Assembly (NCBI GenBank): GCA_024516035.1 | Contig: JAMCCL010000015.1 | Coordinates: forward strand, 467,157 to 531,156 | Direction of reading: 5' to 3' | DNA from: Bactericera cockerelli | Lineage: Eukaryota; Arthropoda; Insecta; Hemiptera; Triozidae | DNA: 64,000 nucleotides | Shown: piece by piece, positions 21,425 to 32,470 of the stretch | Position numbering within the stretch: the stretch's first letter is position 1 | How the letters are laid out: each line of letters opens with the position of its first letter | Made by a program: the position numbers and the translations under genes | The notes under the pieces: model-generated | Seen by the model: only the letters and a program-made list of their open reading frames with translations | What the model was told of the DNA's origin: nothing | The model's database searches: none

Positions 21425-21660
21425 AACACCCTTTGAAGTCACTTCTCGCTCATCAGAGGGGAGACATAATACGGGATGGGCAAGCTACAACACAGACCAC
21501 CAGTAGCTCCTATTTCACGACTACGAAATACAAAAGGCCGTGAAACACTCATCTTCATTGGAAAAAAAAACCACGAAAAACATACTTACAAAGTTGGAGG
21601 TGCTGTTTCTGAAGGAGGCCATCTCCTCATTTCTCTTGAAGGAATCACTGGTTTATGAGC
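21425..21660. repeat. Interspersed repeat family H, reverse copy
   Basis: CACTTCTCGCTCATCAGAGG, GGGCAAGCTACAACACAGAC and AAATACAAAAGG are reverse-strand matches to 17372-17640. The short open frame inside is not conserved. Confidence 0.6.
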
Positions 21661-22469
21661 AACCTGTAGTAATGGTCATTTCTCAATGAAAATCTTGTAA
21701 CAGCTTAGCTGAACACCCGATGGTAACAATAAATAAAACCACTGATTTATGAAAACTTAGATACCTATTATCTTTTTTTACAAAACTAAACTTTTACGTG
21801 AAGGAAAAAACTGTATGGTGCCAATAACGGATTTATATTTATTAGAGAAATAACCAATGATTTATAAAAAATGTTCTGTGAAAAAACTTATTTTTTGGTA
21901 ATACCCCAGGTATGCTGATAGTGACTATTTTCTAAACATTCTTTAAAACTCTGTAGTATAAACAACCACTTGTTTATGAAAAGTTTCTAGTACCTCGTTC
22001 TAATACAAAAAATATTGGCAGGGATTGTCAGGTATAGAGATTTTCATTTATACAAAAAAAAATATGCTTATTAAATTCATTAGTACGAGTATGAACGGCA
22101 TTCACGACTTTTATTCGTACATTATGTGCGGGTTCTTAGACTCAATCACTAATATCTCCCTAATAAATATTTAATAAATTTTATTTAACAATATTTCAAG
22201 CTAAAATCCACACTTTTGTTCTTACACAATCAGAACAATGAAAAAAAAATTAAAACTTTTTTTAAAAAAACGCGAATAAGGTCACACTGGCTTCATGTCC
22301 GCATGAACTAGAAACTTAAACTCGTTACGCCATGAATGACGGACTCTGATCACCAACTATTTCGTTAAAGTGCCACGAAAAAAAAATCGTCCGCACAGAC
22401 GGGCCCAGCGCCTACAGACATGCTCTAGCCATGCAACACTTGTTTCGGCGTAACTGACGACCGCGACAA
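21661..22469. other. Intergenic, nothing recognised
   Basis: AT-rich. No gene or named repeat supported. Confidence 0.45.
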
Positions 22470-23074
22470 TTCGGAGATGTTTTCCTCCTAAGGGTCATAT
22501 GAGAGGCAGTGGTGTATCGTAGGGATAGAGAAAGGGTATAATTTGGAGTTGCTTTCCCTCCTAAGGGTCATATGAGAGGCAGTGGTGTATCGTAGGGATA
22601 GATAAAGGGTATAGTTTGGAGTTGCTTTCCCTCCTAAGGGTCATATGAGAGGCAGTGGTGTATCGTAAGGATAGATAAAGGGTATAGTTTGGAGTTGCTT
22701 TCCCTCCTAAGGGTCATATGAGAGGCAGTGGTGTATCGTAGGGATAGATAAAGGTATAATTTGGAGTTGCTTTCCCTGTTAAGGGTCTATATGTTAGAGG
22801 CTTTTAAGGTCTATGAGGGTGGTGTATGTAGGGATAGATAAAGGGTATAATTTGGAGTTGCTTTCCCTCCTAAGGGTCATATGGAGGAGGGATGCAGGGT
22901 GGTGGTATCGTAGGGATAGATAAAGGGTCTAATTTGGAGCTGTCTTTCCCTAAGGTTCATAATTATGTGAGACAGTATCCTATGGTAAGAGTAGATAAGG
23001 AATATAATTTGAAGTTGCTTTCCCCCTAATGGTCATATGGCGGGTAATATAAGGGAACGATATAGATAGGGCAA
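22470..23074 (+). repeat. 73-bp satellite array, about 8 units
   Basis: Units contain TTTGGAGTTGCTTTCCCTCC, TAAGGGTCATATGAGAGGCA and GTGTATCGTAGGGATAG. AGGGTCATAT recurs at 22491, 22564, 22637 and 22710. The first four units are nearly identical; later units (from about 22770) are rearranged. A final unit resumes at 23240-23300, after a SINE insertion. Confidence 0.95.
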
Positions 23075-23081
23075 CGTCCTT

Positions 23082-23250
23082 AGTAGCTTGATCGATAAGG
23101 CGGTAGACTGAGTGGACTCGTGACCGGAGGTCGGTGGTTCGAGTCCCAAGTGCAGCAAAGCTTTAGTTAGGCCAGATTTAGTAAGGCGAGATTGAGTAAT
23201 GATATCACAGCGTGATTAACTCTAATATGATAACTTTCAGAACAGATAAG
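23082..23250 (+). mobile_element. tRNA-derived SINE, family B, inside satellite
   Basis: TTAGTAGCTTGATCGATAAG (A box), GGTCGGTGGTTCGAGTCCC (B box), GATTTAGTAAGGCGAG and GTGATTAACTC. Satellite sequence lies on both sides. Confidence 0.75.
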
Positions 23251-23385
23251 GGGTATACTTTGGAGTTATTTTCCTCTGACGGTCATATGCCGGTCAAACG
23301 ACAGAGCCGTATGGTAAGAATTTCCAAAAGTAGACATCTATGACTGCGACTCATTGCTGATCATTCAGAGGCGAAGAGAAGTTGA

Positions 23386-23545
23386 GTCAGCGTCGAATCG
23401 ATGGCTCATTGAATACACAGGTTCTCATAGGAACACTGAAGGTAAGCAACATCCAGCAATGTGAAGACTTCGTGAAGCTGGCTATTCATCGACCAACCGA
23501 GGTTAAACGGTTTGTCAGTCCGTGTGAATGGAGGGTAAACCCGCC
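23386..23545 (+). mobile_element. 5S-derived SINE, degraded
   Basis: GTCAGCGTCGAATCGATGGC, TTGAATACACAGGTTCTC, CACTGAAGGTAAGCAACATC (box A) and a degraded box C, then GAATGGAGGGTAAACCC. Confidence 0.75.
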
Positions 23546-23832
23546 GCCTCGAGATGACTCGAGTAGACGGGTACAGGCATGGAGGAATATGTAATAGGTA
23601 ATGGACATGTCACATAAAAATCGACCATTTTGGATAGCTAGAACCAAGAGGAAATCACAACAATAATAAAATAATTATTCTTCTTTTATTTTACATGCTT
23701 CTTAACGTAAGAACGGTAGCCATATTGGATAGCTGTTATCAGTTTTTTTTTTAATGAGAAGCATGAGGCATTACGAGGAGTTCCGTATCATTTATTCATT
23801 ATTGGGTACAGGGTACCAACATGGTTTAATTA

Positions 23833-23985
23833 CTCGGTTGTTAAAGTTATCATATTAGTGTTAATCACTTTCTTGATATCACAACTTCTCAAACTCGCTT
23901 TACTAAATCTACGCTGAAACCTGGACTTGAACCACCGACCTCCAGGTTACAAGTCCGCCGCCTTATCGATCAAGCTACTGATGTC
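23833..23985 (-). mobile_element. tRNA-derived SINE, family B
   Basis: Reverse strand: AGCTTGATCGATAAGGCGG, GGTCGGTGGTTCAAGTCC and TTTAGTAAAGCGAG. A GTTTAATTA duplication flanks it (23824-23832 and 23986-23994). Confidence 0.78.
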
Positions 23986-24129
23986 AGTTTAATTAATTAC
24001 CCAGTAGTCCATTACATCTCCGCCACTAGAGGAGGTGATACGCTAAGATACAATGATGCCAAAAATAGACCTCTCCTCTCAGCTGATGACCGCTCAACCA
24101 TTTCTCTTCAATTTAGCTCTTAGATTTGC

Positions 24130-24360
24130 ACACTTTGCACTCTCGCTCTATCCTCTTCTCTTCTCTCTCTTTCTTCTTCTCTTTCTTTCTTTCTCTCTTT
24201 TTTTCTCTTCTTTTCTTTCCCCTCTTTCTTTCTCTCTCTTTTCTCTTCCTCACTTCTCATTTTTTGCTATTTTGTTATTATTTCTCATCCTCATTCTCAC
24301 ACTTTTGCTTTCTCCTCTTTCACTTATTTTTCTCTTCTCCATTCCTTGTCTCTTATGTCC
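24130..24360 (+). repeat. CT-rich low-complexity tract
   Basis: Long run of TTCTC/CTTT repeats. The overlapping Ser/Leu/Phe-rich frames are artefacts of composition. Confidence 0.85.
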
Positions 24361-24369
24361 ATCTTTGGC

Positions 24370-24605
24370 CAGCCTCTATGGCGTAACCGTTATGGCTACT
24401 GCTCGTCGTGCAGAGATCCTGAGTTCGATTCCCAGTTGGGGCGGACTCCCCAACTGGGAATCGCCAGTCCAACAGAAAATTCTGTCCCTCCAAACACGTG
24501 AAGCTGGCATTTCCGGTGAGGTTCATGTGGGTAGCTGGTACGATTCCGACAGAATGGAGGGTAAATTCAAAGTCCTGACTATCTTAAATTAAGGACGTTT
24601 AAACC
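24370..24605 (+). mobile_element. tRNA-derived SINE, family A, with internal palindrome
   Basis: CAGCCTCTATGGCGTAACCG (A box), GAGTTCGATTCCCAGTTGGG (B box), then TTCATGTGGGTAGCTGGTAC and GAATGGAGGGTAAATTC. Just after the B box a 16-bp arm CGATTCCCAGTTGGGG is followed, after 6 nt, by its exact reverse complement. Confidence 0.85.
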
Positions 24606-24821
24606 AAACCAAACTAATCACAAAAGATCTAAAAGAGGTCGGTGTGATAATTGGGGCTTCACTTGTGGAACTCCAACCCGTCTATAATAATAGCAATAAT
24701 AAATACCCATCTTTAATAATATCTCTCCTTCACCCTCTCTCTCTTTAACACAGTACTCTACATATAAGACAAATGTGAAGAGAATAATATATGACAAGTA
24801 AATTTGAAGTAAGTACATAAT

Positions 24822-24966
24822 TACAACCGACCTCAGTAGAGATAAGGCGGTGGATGGATTGATGGATAAGGCGGCGGACTGGTAACCTGGAGGTTGATGG
24901 TTCAAGTTGGAGTTGGAGTAGTTGAGACATCACGAAAGTGATTAACACAAATATAATAACTTTAAA
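24822..24966 (+). mobile_element. tRNA-derived SINE, family B
   Basis: ACCGACCTCAGTAGAGATAA, a partly duplicated GATGGATAAGGCGG head, TGGAGGTTGATGGTTCAAG (B box), and GTGATTAACACAAATATAAT tail. Confidence 0.7.
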
Positions 24967-25411
24967 AAATGTACATAATTAAGTTGGATTTTAATGACAT
25001 AAATAATGGCTGAAATTTCATATTGGAAACATACATAAAATTGTAAAATCTGGCTGAATTTTGTTATTTTCTTATCATCATCATAGGGTAGCATCAATTT
25101 GAACGAAGGTAGCCAGACAGTGGAGGAATGACTCAGCACTTCTACCACTGTCTTTATAATAATTGACAAGGGCCCCCAGAACCAAGCCAATGCTAGTCTA
25201 CTCCCTGTTTATAGTCCTCCAGCCAGACTGCTGGTCTACTCCCTGCTTATAATCCCCCAGCCAGACTTTCTTATTTTCTTATAGGAGCCTGTAAACTTTT
25301 ATTCTGAATCTGCAATGTGCAACCGATGAGGAGACAAACAAAAGAAAATGCTTATTTTGTAAAGTTCTTTATTGGATGAATTGGATCTTGAGTTGGTATG
25401 TAGTATAATTT

Positions 25412-25525
25412 ACTGACTTCAGTAGCTTAATCGATAAGGCGACAGACTTGTAACCAGTAGGTTGGTCGTTCAAGTCCAGGAATCAGTGTAGATTTAGTAA
25501 AGCAAGTAGTTGTGATGAGAGATAC
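25412..25525 (+). mobile_element. tRNA-derived SINE, family B, 3' truncated
   Basis: CTTCAGTAGCTTAATCGATA (A box), TTCAAGTCCAGGAATCAG and GATTTAGTAAAGCAAGTAG. Confidence 0.65.
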
Positions 25526-25579
25526 AGTTTTATTGTCAAACGAAGCTGCCCATAATCTATCAATACCCGAGTACCTACA

Positions 25580-26330
25580 TCTTTTTTTTATACACATATT
25601 TTCTTTTTCTTTCTTTAGGGAATTTGTTTTCTCTTTTCTTTCTTCATTTAGTTACAATAGATGTCAATTCTAACGCTCGCTTATAAATGTAACACCCACA
25701 TACTTGATCATAACTATGATTATATAATGGGTAATCAGGAAATTATTAGCCTTTTAAAACGAAGGGAAATAATATTTTTTTATATACACATGTTTTCTTT
25801 TTCTTTCTTTAGGGAATTTGCTTTCTGTTTTCTTTCTTCATTTAGTTAGAATAGATGTCAATTCTAACGCTCGCTTATAAATGTAACACCCAGATACTTG
25901 ATCATAACTATGATTATATAATGGGTAATCAGGAAATTATTAGCCTTTTAAAACGAAGGGAAATAAACGATTTAACCTTCCTTATAAAACTTTTAAAAAA
26001 TGAAATTTATTCGCCTGAATTACTTGGTAAGATCAATTTTAAAGTCAAAACAAGACCAACAAGATCAAATCATATTTTTAGTCTGAAACAACATAGAACG
26101 AATATAGGGGAATATTCCCCTATGAATAGAATTCAATTGTTAGGGAATAGAATAGGTGGAGATTTTGATTTGTTCCAAAGTAATGTTAAGGATATTGTTA
26201 AAACTATTTTTTAATTTTATTGATATTCTTAATTGTAATAACGATTTTTTTGTTTGTAATTTTATTAATGTAATAAAATGGAACGTAGTTCCCTAAATTT
26301 ATTTAAAAAAAAAAAAAAAAAAAAATTAAC
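25580..26330 (+). mobile_element. 5'-truncated LINE 3' end with internal 194-bp duplication
   Basis: The coding end of a non-LTR retrotransposon (25855-26214) is followed by a short 3' UTR and an A run at about 26306-26326. The segment 25590-25783 is repeated at 25784-25977 (period 194) with few differences, so the first 62-codon frame is a partial duplicate. No target duplication identified. Confidence 0.75.
25855..26214 (+). pseudogene. LINE reverse transcriptase, C-terminal end
   Basis: About 119 codons. It contains a pattern typical of the extreme C terminus of arthropod non-LTR reverse transcriptases: SLLKRREINDLTFLIKLL, then SPELLGKINFKV, TRPTRSN, HRTN and YSPMNRI. The palm domain is absent, so this is a 5'-truncated dead copy. 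Clade not assigned. Confidence 0.7.
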
Positions 26331-26911
26331 ACTGTCACAAATAATACTTTGTGATAATATTTTTAATAAATTCTTGGGTAGGTTGAATTTGTCAAAGAAA
26401 TGTATGACAATCTTGGATATTGTTCCTCGTCTACCAACAGTCCCAATACTTGAAAGTCTCTTTCACCATATTATGATTCCAGATATTTTCCCTTGAGATA
26501 TGGAATACAGCCATTGTATTTATCTCACATTTTTCTCTAGGAAGATCATGTCCTTGTAATACATCATTTCTTTCAAATCGAATTGTTGGGTCTTCAATAG
26601 CTTTGTTGGTGTGATTAAAGTGATTACCACAAATATCATAACTTTAACTTAACTTTTAGTATGATTTCTTGGTGATGAAGCACAAGGCCACTTTAAAATC
26701 ATTGTAGGTAGTGCAAAAGGGATAAAAAGGTAACTTTTCAAATGGGCAAAAGGGATAAAAAGGTGAATGACTGATTCTATAGTAGTCACATAATAATACT
26801 AGAAAAAGACATTTCCACCATCAAAACCACAAAAAACAACATGAAATATCTTGAAATGCCTTTTAAAATTGCCAAAATGGAAAAAATACATATTCATGAT
26901 GTCATATTTAA

Positions 26912-27189
26912 CACTTTGTGTGCCAAGCCCAAAATCGTGATTTTCCCCTGGGGCCACGATACAAAGGATTGTCTCTCAATATGCTTCAAAACTAGATAGG
27001 TGAAAACCAAGCACACTCTGATCATCCTCAGGAGGCCACGCTTCAAATTCTCAATACAAAATACACAGTAGTGTGGCCCATACTGAGACACAATGCTTCA
27101 AAGAGAGGTCTAGTGTCTCTCAAAATGAGAGACGTGGCCCCAGCGGGAAGTCGCTGTCGCTCATATTGAGCGACGTGGCACACAAAGTG
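26912..27189. mobile_element. piggyBac-like MITE with TTAA flanks
   Basis: TTAA at 26908-26911 and 27190-27193. Ends CACTTTGTGTGCCA and TGGCACACAAAGTG are exact inverted repeats. The internal sequence (GCCACG, GAGAGACGTGGCC) has no transposase. TTAA duplication is the piggyBac signature. Confidence 0.82.
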
Positions 27190-27264
27190 TTAACAAGTTG
27201 GATTTTTCAGTCTACAAATTCTTATGGGTTTTTTTTTTTAAACAAGGATTTCATCAGGCTCTGG

Positions 27265-27400
27265 GCTTCAGAGCCAATGGTAATGCTGCCACTAGTGTAA
27301 CTCATACAAATTTTCTACCTGGGTGGGATTCAAACCTATGTCAATGTGCGTACAAGCCTAGTGTAATACACCACTTGGCTCCAGTGACCTTGCACTAATA
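27265..27400 (-). mobile_element. tRNA-like SINE piece, family D
   Basis: Reverse strand contains GGTTTGAATCCCACCC (B-box-like) and a TTTGTATGAGTTACACTAG tail. Confidence 0.5.
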
Positions 27401-27445
27401 TATTGGATAGAGTATATAATATATTATGATTTGAGTTTGTCATTT

Positions 27446-27560
27446 GAGCTTTACTTGTGTTGCTATAATTATAGTAGGTACAGTAAAATTATTAAAAGTA
27501 TTTGACATTTACTTGTGTTGCTATAATTATAGTAGGTACAGTAAAATTATTAAAAGTATA
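27446..27560. repeat. 58-bp tandem duplication
   Basis: TTACTTGTGTTGCTATAATT...AAAATTATTAAAAGTA occurs twice in direct succession (27451 and 27509). Confidence 0.9.
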
Positions 27561-27699
27561 CATTTCTTTTAATCCTGCTGCATCTTCAAAACATACATAT
27601 CTGTGAGATTTGAGTTGAGACCCCCCCAGTCTCAAGGATACAACATGAATGATGGCAAACTGAATCTTTGTTTTTTTTTTTAATTTGTGTTCATCACAA

Positions 27700-27818
27700 T
27701 TGTAATATTGCAATTAATCAAACTAACTTTACTAAATTTATGCTTAACCTGGTACTTGAACCACTGACCTCCAGATGCCAAGTCTGCCACCTTATCAATC
27801 AAGCTTCTGAGGTCATTT
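27700..27818 (-). mobile_element. tRNA-derived SINE, family B
   Basis: Reverse strand: GACCTCAGAAGCTTGATTG, GGTCAGTGGTTCAAGTACC and TTTAGTAAAGTTAG. Confidence 0.7.
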
Positions 27819-28360
27819 CTACTTTCTATTATACTTGAAAGTTATAGAAAGTATTGTTTGTTGCAATCAAGTTATTGTTTCTGGACAAATTATCCCCGGG
27901 TTCAATTTAACCTTGCAACAATCTTGCATGTGTGTAAAAAGAGTATCTGTAATTGTATTTTATATTACTAATAGTAAGCAATATCTTTAGAAATTACTTG
28001 AGTGTTTTATATTTTTACTTTCCTTATCCTATTAGTAATAAGATGTATGTTTATAAAGGTTAAAATTTTGTACAAGTAAACATTTAAATCACTGAAATCC
28101 CATAAATGAAATAGAAGTGAAATGAAGTGTTAATTTCTTACCTGTTATCAAACAGCAGGATGTATTTATGTTCCTGTGTCCTGAAGCTGCTTTTAAACTT
28201 AAGGGACTTCTTTTTCTCCTTGGAGGTTGAACTGAGTGGTGTTTTGGAGGCTAAAGGACCCCCTTGTTGAAACTTTTTCATCACTTAGAGAATTTTTAAG
28301 ATTATTTTTATGTTAAAATAAAATAAAAAATGTTATGTTTCATCTTGAGACTGTTTTTCT
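27819..28360. other. Intergenic, nothing recognised
   Basis: AT-rich, no supported feature. Confidence 0.45.
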
Positions 28361-28514
28361 CCATTTGCAGGAAACTCACAAACCTGCTACCCACATTGAC
28401 CTTAACCAGCCTGGGTTGGGCTGGAATGCCAGCATCACGAAGTCCTCACCTCACTGGACGTTGCTTAGCTTCGGTGATTCTAAGAGAACCGGTATATTCA
28501 ATGCGCCATCGACT
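28361..28514 (-). mobile_element. 5S-derived SINE
   Basis: Reverse strand: GTCGATGGCGCATTGAATA, CCGGTTCTC, CACCGAAGCTAAGCAACG (box A), then the body with CCAGCCTGGGTT, shortened so that box C is lost. Confidence 0.78.
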
Positions 28515-28715
28515 TGAACGTTTTTAAGAAATGAGAACAAGGTACTTTTGAGAAGCTCAGAAAATTCAAAAAAAATTGCGGTTGATCAGTGATAACAATG
28601 CTTGACAGTGTTGTCGTTTGTATCTGTACGGATTTGTGGTACACGTACGGAAATCAAGGTTTCTTTACAAATCAATTTTGAGTCGTTTTTGTGTCAGTTG
28701 GTAGGTACTGAATTT

Positions 28716-28855
28716 TACTGTAACACCCGTTGTAACTACTGCCCGTATTTCAGAGATCCTGAGTTCGATTTCCAGACCAAACCAGTCAAGGTAGCTAACA
28801 CGATTCCCAGCCTAACTACCTCAAATCTGGACGTTAAAGGCAAATTGAATTAATG
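28716..28855 (+). mobile_element. tRNA-derived SINE, family A, shrunken
   Basis: GTAACTACTGCCCGTATTTC, GAGTTCGATTTCCAG (B box), then GTAGCTAACACGATTCCCAG and TGGACGTTAAAGGC. Middle body deleted. Confidence 0.65.
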
Positions 28856-29231
28856 GACATGAAAAAAGCCTACCTAGACAATGGATGTGACCGTACATTT
28901 CTACTTTTCTCACCACCGTGATAGTATCTGTAGTTGTACCTAACTCACGGACACGGAATTATTATTTTCGTTTATGTTATTGCACATTGCAGTCTTAAAT
29001 AAGATTCAAGGCGTTCATAAAATTTTAATTCGTAAATCAACTTCACATTTTCATTTTTACCTATTCTATGGATAAATATCAGAAGAAATGTGTGGGTTTT
29101 TGTTAAAAATCTTTTTCTGCTTTAATTTAATTTTTTTTGGTTGTTTGACCTATTGTAATAATATTTATACTAGCGCCTTATTTTATACTGCCCAGTGAGG
29201 AATGATGAGAGCCATTATTCCAGCGAGATTG
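28856..29231. other. Intergenic, nothing recognised
   Basis: AT-rich, no supported feature. Confidence 0.45.
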
Positions 29232-29330
29232 AATTTGAATGGTCACCCATCAAAGTCCTGATTTCGCTGGATGTTGCTTAACTTAGCAGTGACAGAACCT
29301 GAACTGATGTATTCAACATGACATCGACGC
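29232..29330 (-). mobile_element. 5S-derived SINE head only
   Basis: Reverse strand: AGCGTCGATGTCATGTTGAA, AAGTTAAGCAACATCCAGCG and TTTGATGGGTGACCATTCA. All three 5S promoter elements are recognisable; the body is absent. Confidence 0.78.
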
Positions 29331-29377
29331 TTCCTCAGAAGAACTTTGCAAGCCGTGGATCTCTTGTATTAATTTTA

Positions 29378-29740
29378 ACATAAATCTCCCTTGCCTTTAT
29401 CCCATAGTAGCTTATGTTGCTTTTGGGGTCGGCATTGTTCAACCTCATGGTTGAGGTTGGTAGGGTGGAGCACTTTTTTTTATGGCTGGATGCCCTTCCT
29501 AACGCCAACGATTCTATTTGGTTTTAACGACCTGATCTGGACGGGGGTGTTACCCTCCATTCGCTGGGAATCGTACCAGCTACCCACATTAACCTCACCC
29601 AGCCTGGGTAGGGCCGGAAATGCCAGCCTCACGTGTTTGGAGGGAACAGAATTTTCTTCGAAAAGTCTGCTCCAACCGGGATCGAACTCGGGATCTCTGG
29701 ACTACGGGCAGTAGTCACAACCATTACGCCACGGAGGCTG
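29378..29740 (-). mobile_element. tRNA-derived SINE, family A, full length
   Basis: Reverse strand: CAGCCTCCGTGGCGTAATGG, GAGTTCGATCCCGG, GGCTGGCATTTCCGGCCC, AGCGAATGGAGGGTAACACC, TTAGGAAGGGCATCCAGCC and a ~90 bp 3' tail. Flanked by a 13-bp duplication TGTATTAATTTTA (29365-29377 and 29741-29753). Confidence 0.9.
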
Positions 29741-29753
29741 TGTATTAATTTTA

Positions 29754-29901
29754 CTTCCGAGAAATTTCTAATATTAGAAATCGGAAGTATTGTGTTCGTT
29801 TTTGTAAAAAAAAATATTTTTTTGCTCCGATTTCAATTTTTTTCATATTTCTGGACGTTTCATAACCTCCTGAACAAATTTGGTTTTGTGTCCGTCTGTC
29901 G

Positions 29902-29947
<46 letters not shown>

Positions 29948-30483
29948 TAAAACGATTCCTTGTAACGCGCAAATCTCGGAAACTACTCGACCGATTTTAA
30001 TGAAATTTTGCACACATCTAGGAGACATTCTGTAGATGGTCCCATTTTAAATTCATCGAATTCATACCAGCGGTTCTGGGTGAAAAAGACCATGCGCCTG
30101 ACCACTAACTTTTTACTTAAATGGTTATATCTCGTGAACGGTACACCCGATTTTGATGAAATTTTGTATGTATATGCATATTATTGTTTTACACAGGCTT
30201 TTTAATTAATTATAATTTAACTCTGATATTTAAGGAAATCCGAAATTTTGGACAATAAAGTCAAAAAATAAGAACCACGACTTGCCGATACAGAATTTTT
30301 TGTAGAATCTAAAATGTAGAAAAAACGGTTTTCTACCAAATAAAACAAATTTGAAGAAAATCGGTTCAGCAGTTTTGGAGATACAAGTAACTTTCTATAA
30401 AAACTCAAAATTCGCACGTGTACACAATGTGAAACAATCACGAGGAAGTATTGTGTCCATAATTGGCAGTGTTTTTTTTATTT
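29754..30483 (+). mobile_element. Hairpin-ended interspersed element, family I
   Basis: Opens with CTTCCGAGAAATTTCTAAT and the mirrored ATTAGAAATCGGAAG, a near-perfect hairpin. It carries a (CTGT)n microsatellite (29896-29947), then AT-rich unique sequence ending AATTGGCAGTGTTTTTTT. ATTAATTTTA flanks both sides (29744-29753 and 30484-30493). No coding capacity. It resembles 40508-41250 closely over its whole length. Confidence 0.85.
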
Positions 30484-31187
30484 ATTAATTTTAACATATT
30501 AATTTTAACATAACTTAGGATAAAATAACCAACACTGTTCACACTCTACAATGTACATGAAATGACATTTGACATTTTCAAGTCACAAAATAAATGTTCA
30601 ATTTTCTTCATCACATATTTCTGGCCCGCTCACAACAACTCAAAATACATGATTTTTTTTTTAACAAAACATCATAGTGTATTTTGATAATATTCGCTCA
30701 TTTCTCTTTAATAACAGCAATGACTTTGACACGTTGTTTTGAACTAAGAATAAACAAAATATAATCATTACCTATCTAAAAATCCAAGTTGGAAAGATAT
30801 ATAGTTGTATCAGTGTGAATGACATATTAAACCGTAAACTGAAGTTAAGCAACGTTTGGTATGGAGGAGACATGGTCTGGTGCATCTTCAGTAAAAATCC
30901 ATAGGTCTTCAGAAAAAATTCTGTTGATTTATCGGTCCCACTCGAGCTTAGTGATACTATAATTATTTATCAGTAAATACTCGTATGTATAATTGTATAT
31001 ACCTATATGTATACAATACATTCATATATCCGTAGGTTCAAATAACAATAACAAAGTAAACTATGAAAATAATATAAATGAGAAAATAAAAATACCTACT
31101 CGTAAATGGATACATAATAACTAAATGGAGGTGTTATTTATTGCATATGGCAATCTCTTCAACACAAGTTTGAAATAATAAATGCGA
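30484..31187. other. Intergenic with a 5S-like fragment
   Basis: 30828-30870 (AACTGAAGTTAAGCAACGTT) is a short 5S box-A-like remnant. The rest is AT-rich with nothing recognised. Confidence 0.45.
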
Positions 31188-31327
31188 ATAAGTTATTATA
31201 TCTGTGTCATATTCGTGATGTCACAACTACTCAAACTAGCTTGACTAAATATTTGCTTAACTTGGGACTTGAACCACCGACCTCCAATTACAAATCCGCC
31301 GCCTTATCGATCAAGCTATTAAGGTCG
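31188..31327 (-). mobile_element. tRNA-derived SINE, family B
   Basis: Reverse strand: AGCTTGATCGATAAGGCGG, GGTCGGTGGTTCAAGTCCC and AGTCAAGCTAG. Confidence 0.75.
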
Positions 31328-31489
31328 GTAATTAATGTTAATAGCTAGTTAACTGTTAACCGGCAAAAAGCAGAACTGTTAACTTATTTGAATACTTTTT
31401 AGACTTCATTTACTAGGCTGAATCTGTTGAACCCCATATTGGTGAAAATGTTAGGAGATCATAGTAGCATCTTTTCCTGCTGTGGTTAA

Positions 31490-31722
31490 GCCTTTGCTTG
31501 CTTCGTGGAAAGTTCCAGGTTCAAATCCTAGAGCTTACATTGTAAGGGGATACCTTTGGTGTGATCGTGACATCGTCCTGGCCAGCATCAAAAAGGGAAG
31601 CGTTAAATCTCGTCTTGCCCTTCTGACCGGAGAATAGGGGGAGGAAATCCTTGCTGAACTCGGGACTCGAACCACCGACCTCCAGTTATGATCCACCGCT
31701 TTATCGATCAAGCTACTGATGT
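31490..31722. mobile_element. SINE cluster: family E piece then family B piece
   Basis: 31490-31540 carries GTGGTTAAGCC and AGGTTCAAATCCTAGAGC on the + strand (E). 31653-31722 carries TCGATAAAGCGG and GGTCGGTGGTTCGAGTCCC on the minus strand (B). Confidence 0.55.
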
Positions 31723-31867
31723 TTATTTAGTACATAGTATGATGATGTTACTAAAGCCATTTGGTCTCGCAACGTTTCATACTCTACTCTTCTTTACGGT
31801 ACTAATTAGATTGAACTCAACTGACTTCGCAACGCTTTGCAACGAGCGCACCAAAATTTATAAAAAA

Positions 31868-31946
31868 AAATTGTCGGCTCTGGGATTCGAACCCGGGACT
31901 ATCCGCATGGCAAGCGAGTATCTCACCACTGAACTAATCGTGCACT
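31868..31946 (-). mobile_element. tRNA-like SINE piece, family E
   Basis: Reverse strand: TAGTTCAGTGGTGAGATAC (A box), GCCATGCGGATAGTCCCGGG and TTCGAATCCCAGAGCCGAC. Confidence 0.65.
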
Positions 31947-32299
31947 TATTTATTATTATCAATGGTGAAAATGATGATGAAGATGTTGTTGAAGAGAGTG
32001 AAATTGCTGATGGTTGTGTTGATAATATCTTGCTTTGTCATTTGAGACGTGTCATGAGGTTAAATCCGTCTTTTTGAACATTTCGAGTGAGAAAAATGTC
32101 CTTTCGGTTCTTTACTTTGTATGTGGGTGAGCCATATGAGATGTTAAAATTATGATTCAATGGTTTTTCTTGTTAGAAATTTATCAAAACTATGCTGATA
32201 CAATGGGTTTTTTGTACTAGAAGGTATGATTTTTATTATGTTCTGGAACAGTATTTTTCGTTGTTAGTTTAAACATGACTCAATTGTTTATTAAGATGT

Positions 32300-32470
32300 T
32301 ATCATGTAAGTGGTGTACCGCACTAGTCTTGCACCCACGGGGACCTGGGTTCAAATCCCAGCTGGGTAGAAAAAAATTATTCTATACTTAAGATGTTTGG
32401 GAAATACTCATCATACCTCGTGAGGAAAAATGAGTAGTTACTTGTGTGAATAACAAGCAGGAGCGGTATT
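32300..32470 (+). mobile_element. tRNA-derived SINE, family C
   Basis: AGTGGTGTACCGCACTAGTC, GGACCTGGGTTCAAATCCC (B box), TACCTCGTGAGGAAAAATGA and GTAGTTACTTGTGTGAATAA. Confidence 0.8.

Noticed and set aside
24053..24592. 179-codon open frame with hydrophobic stretches
   Set aside because: It is a CT-rich low-complexity tract followed by a SINE; the apparent membrane segments are compositional.
31688..32077. A 129-codon gene
   Set aside because: It overlaps two SINE pieces and a simple acidic stretch.
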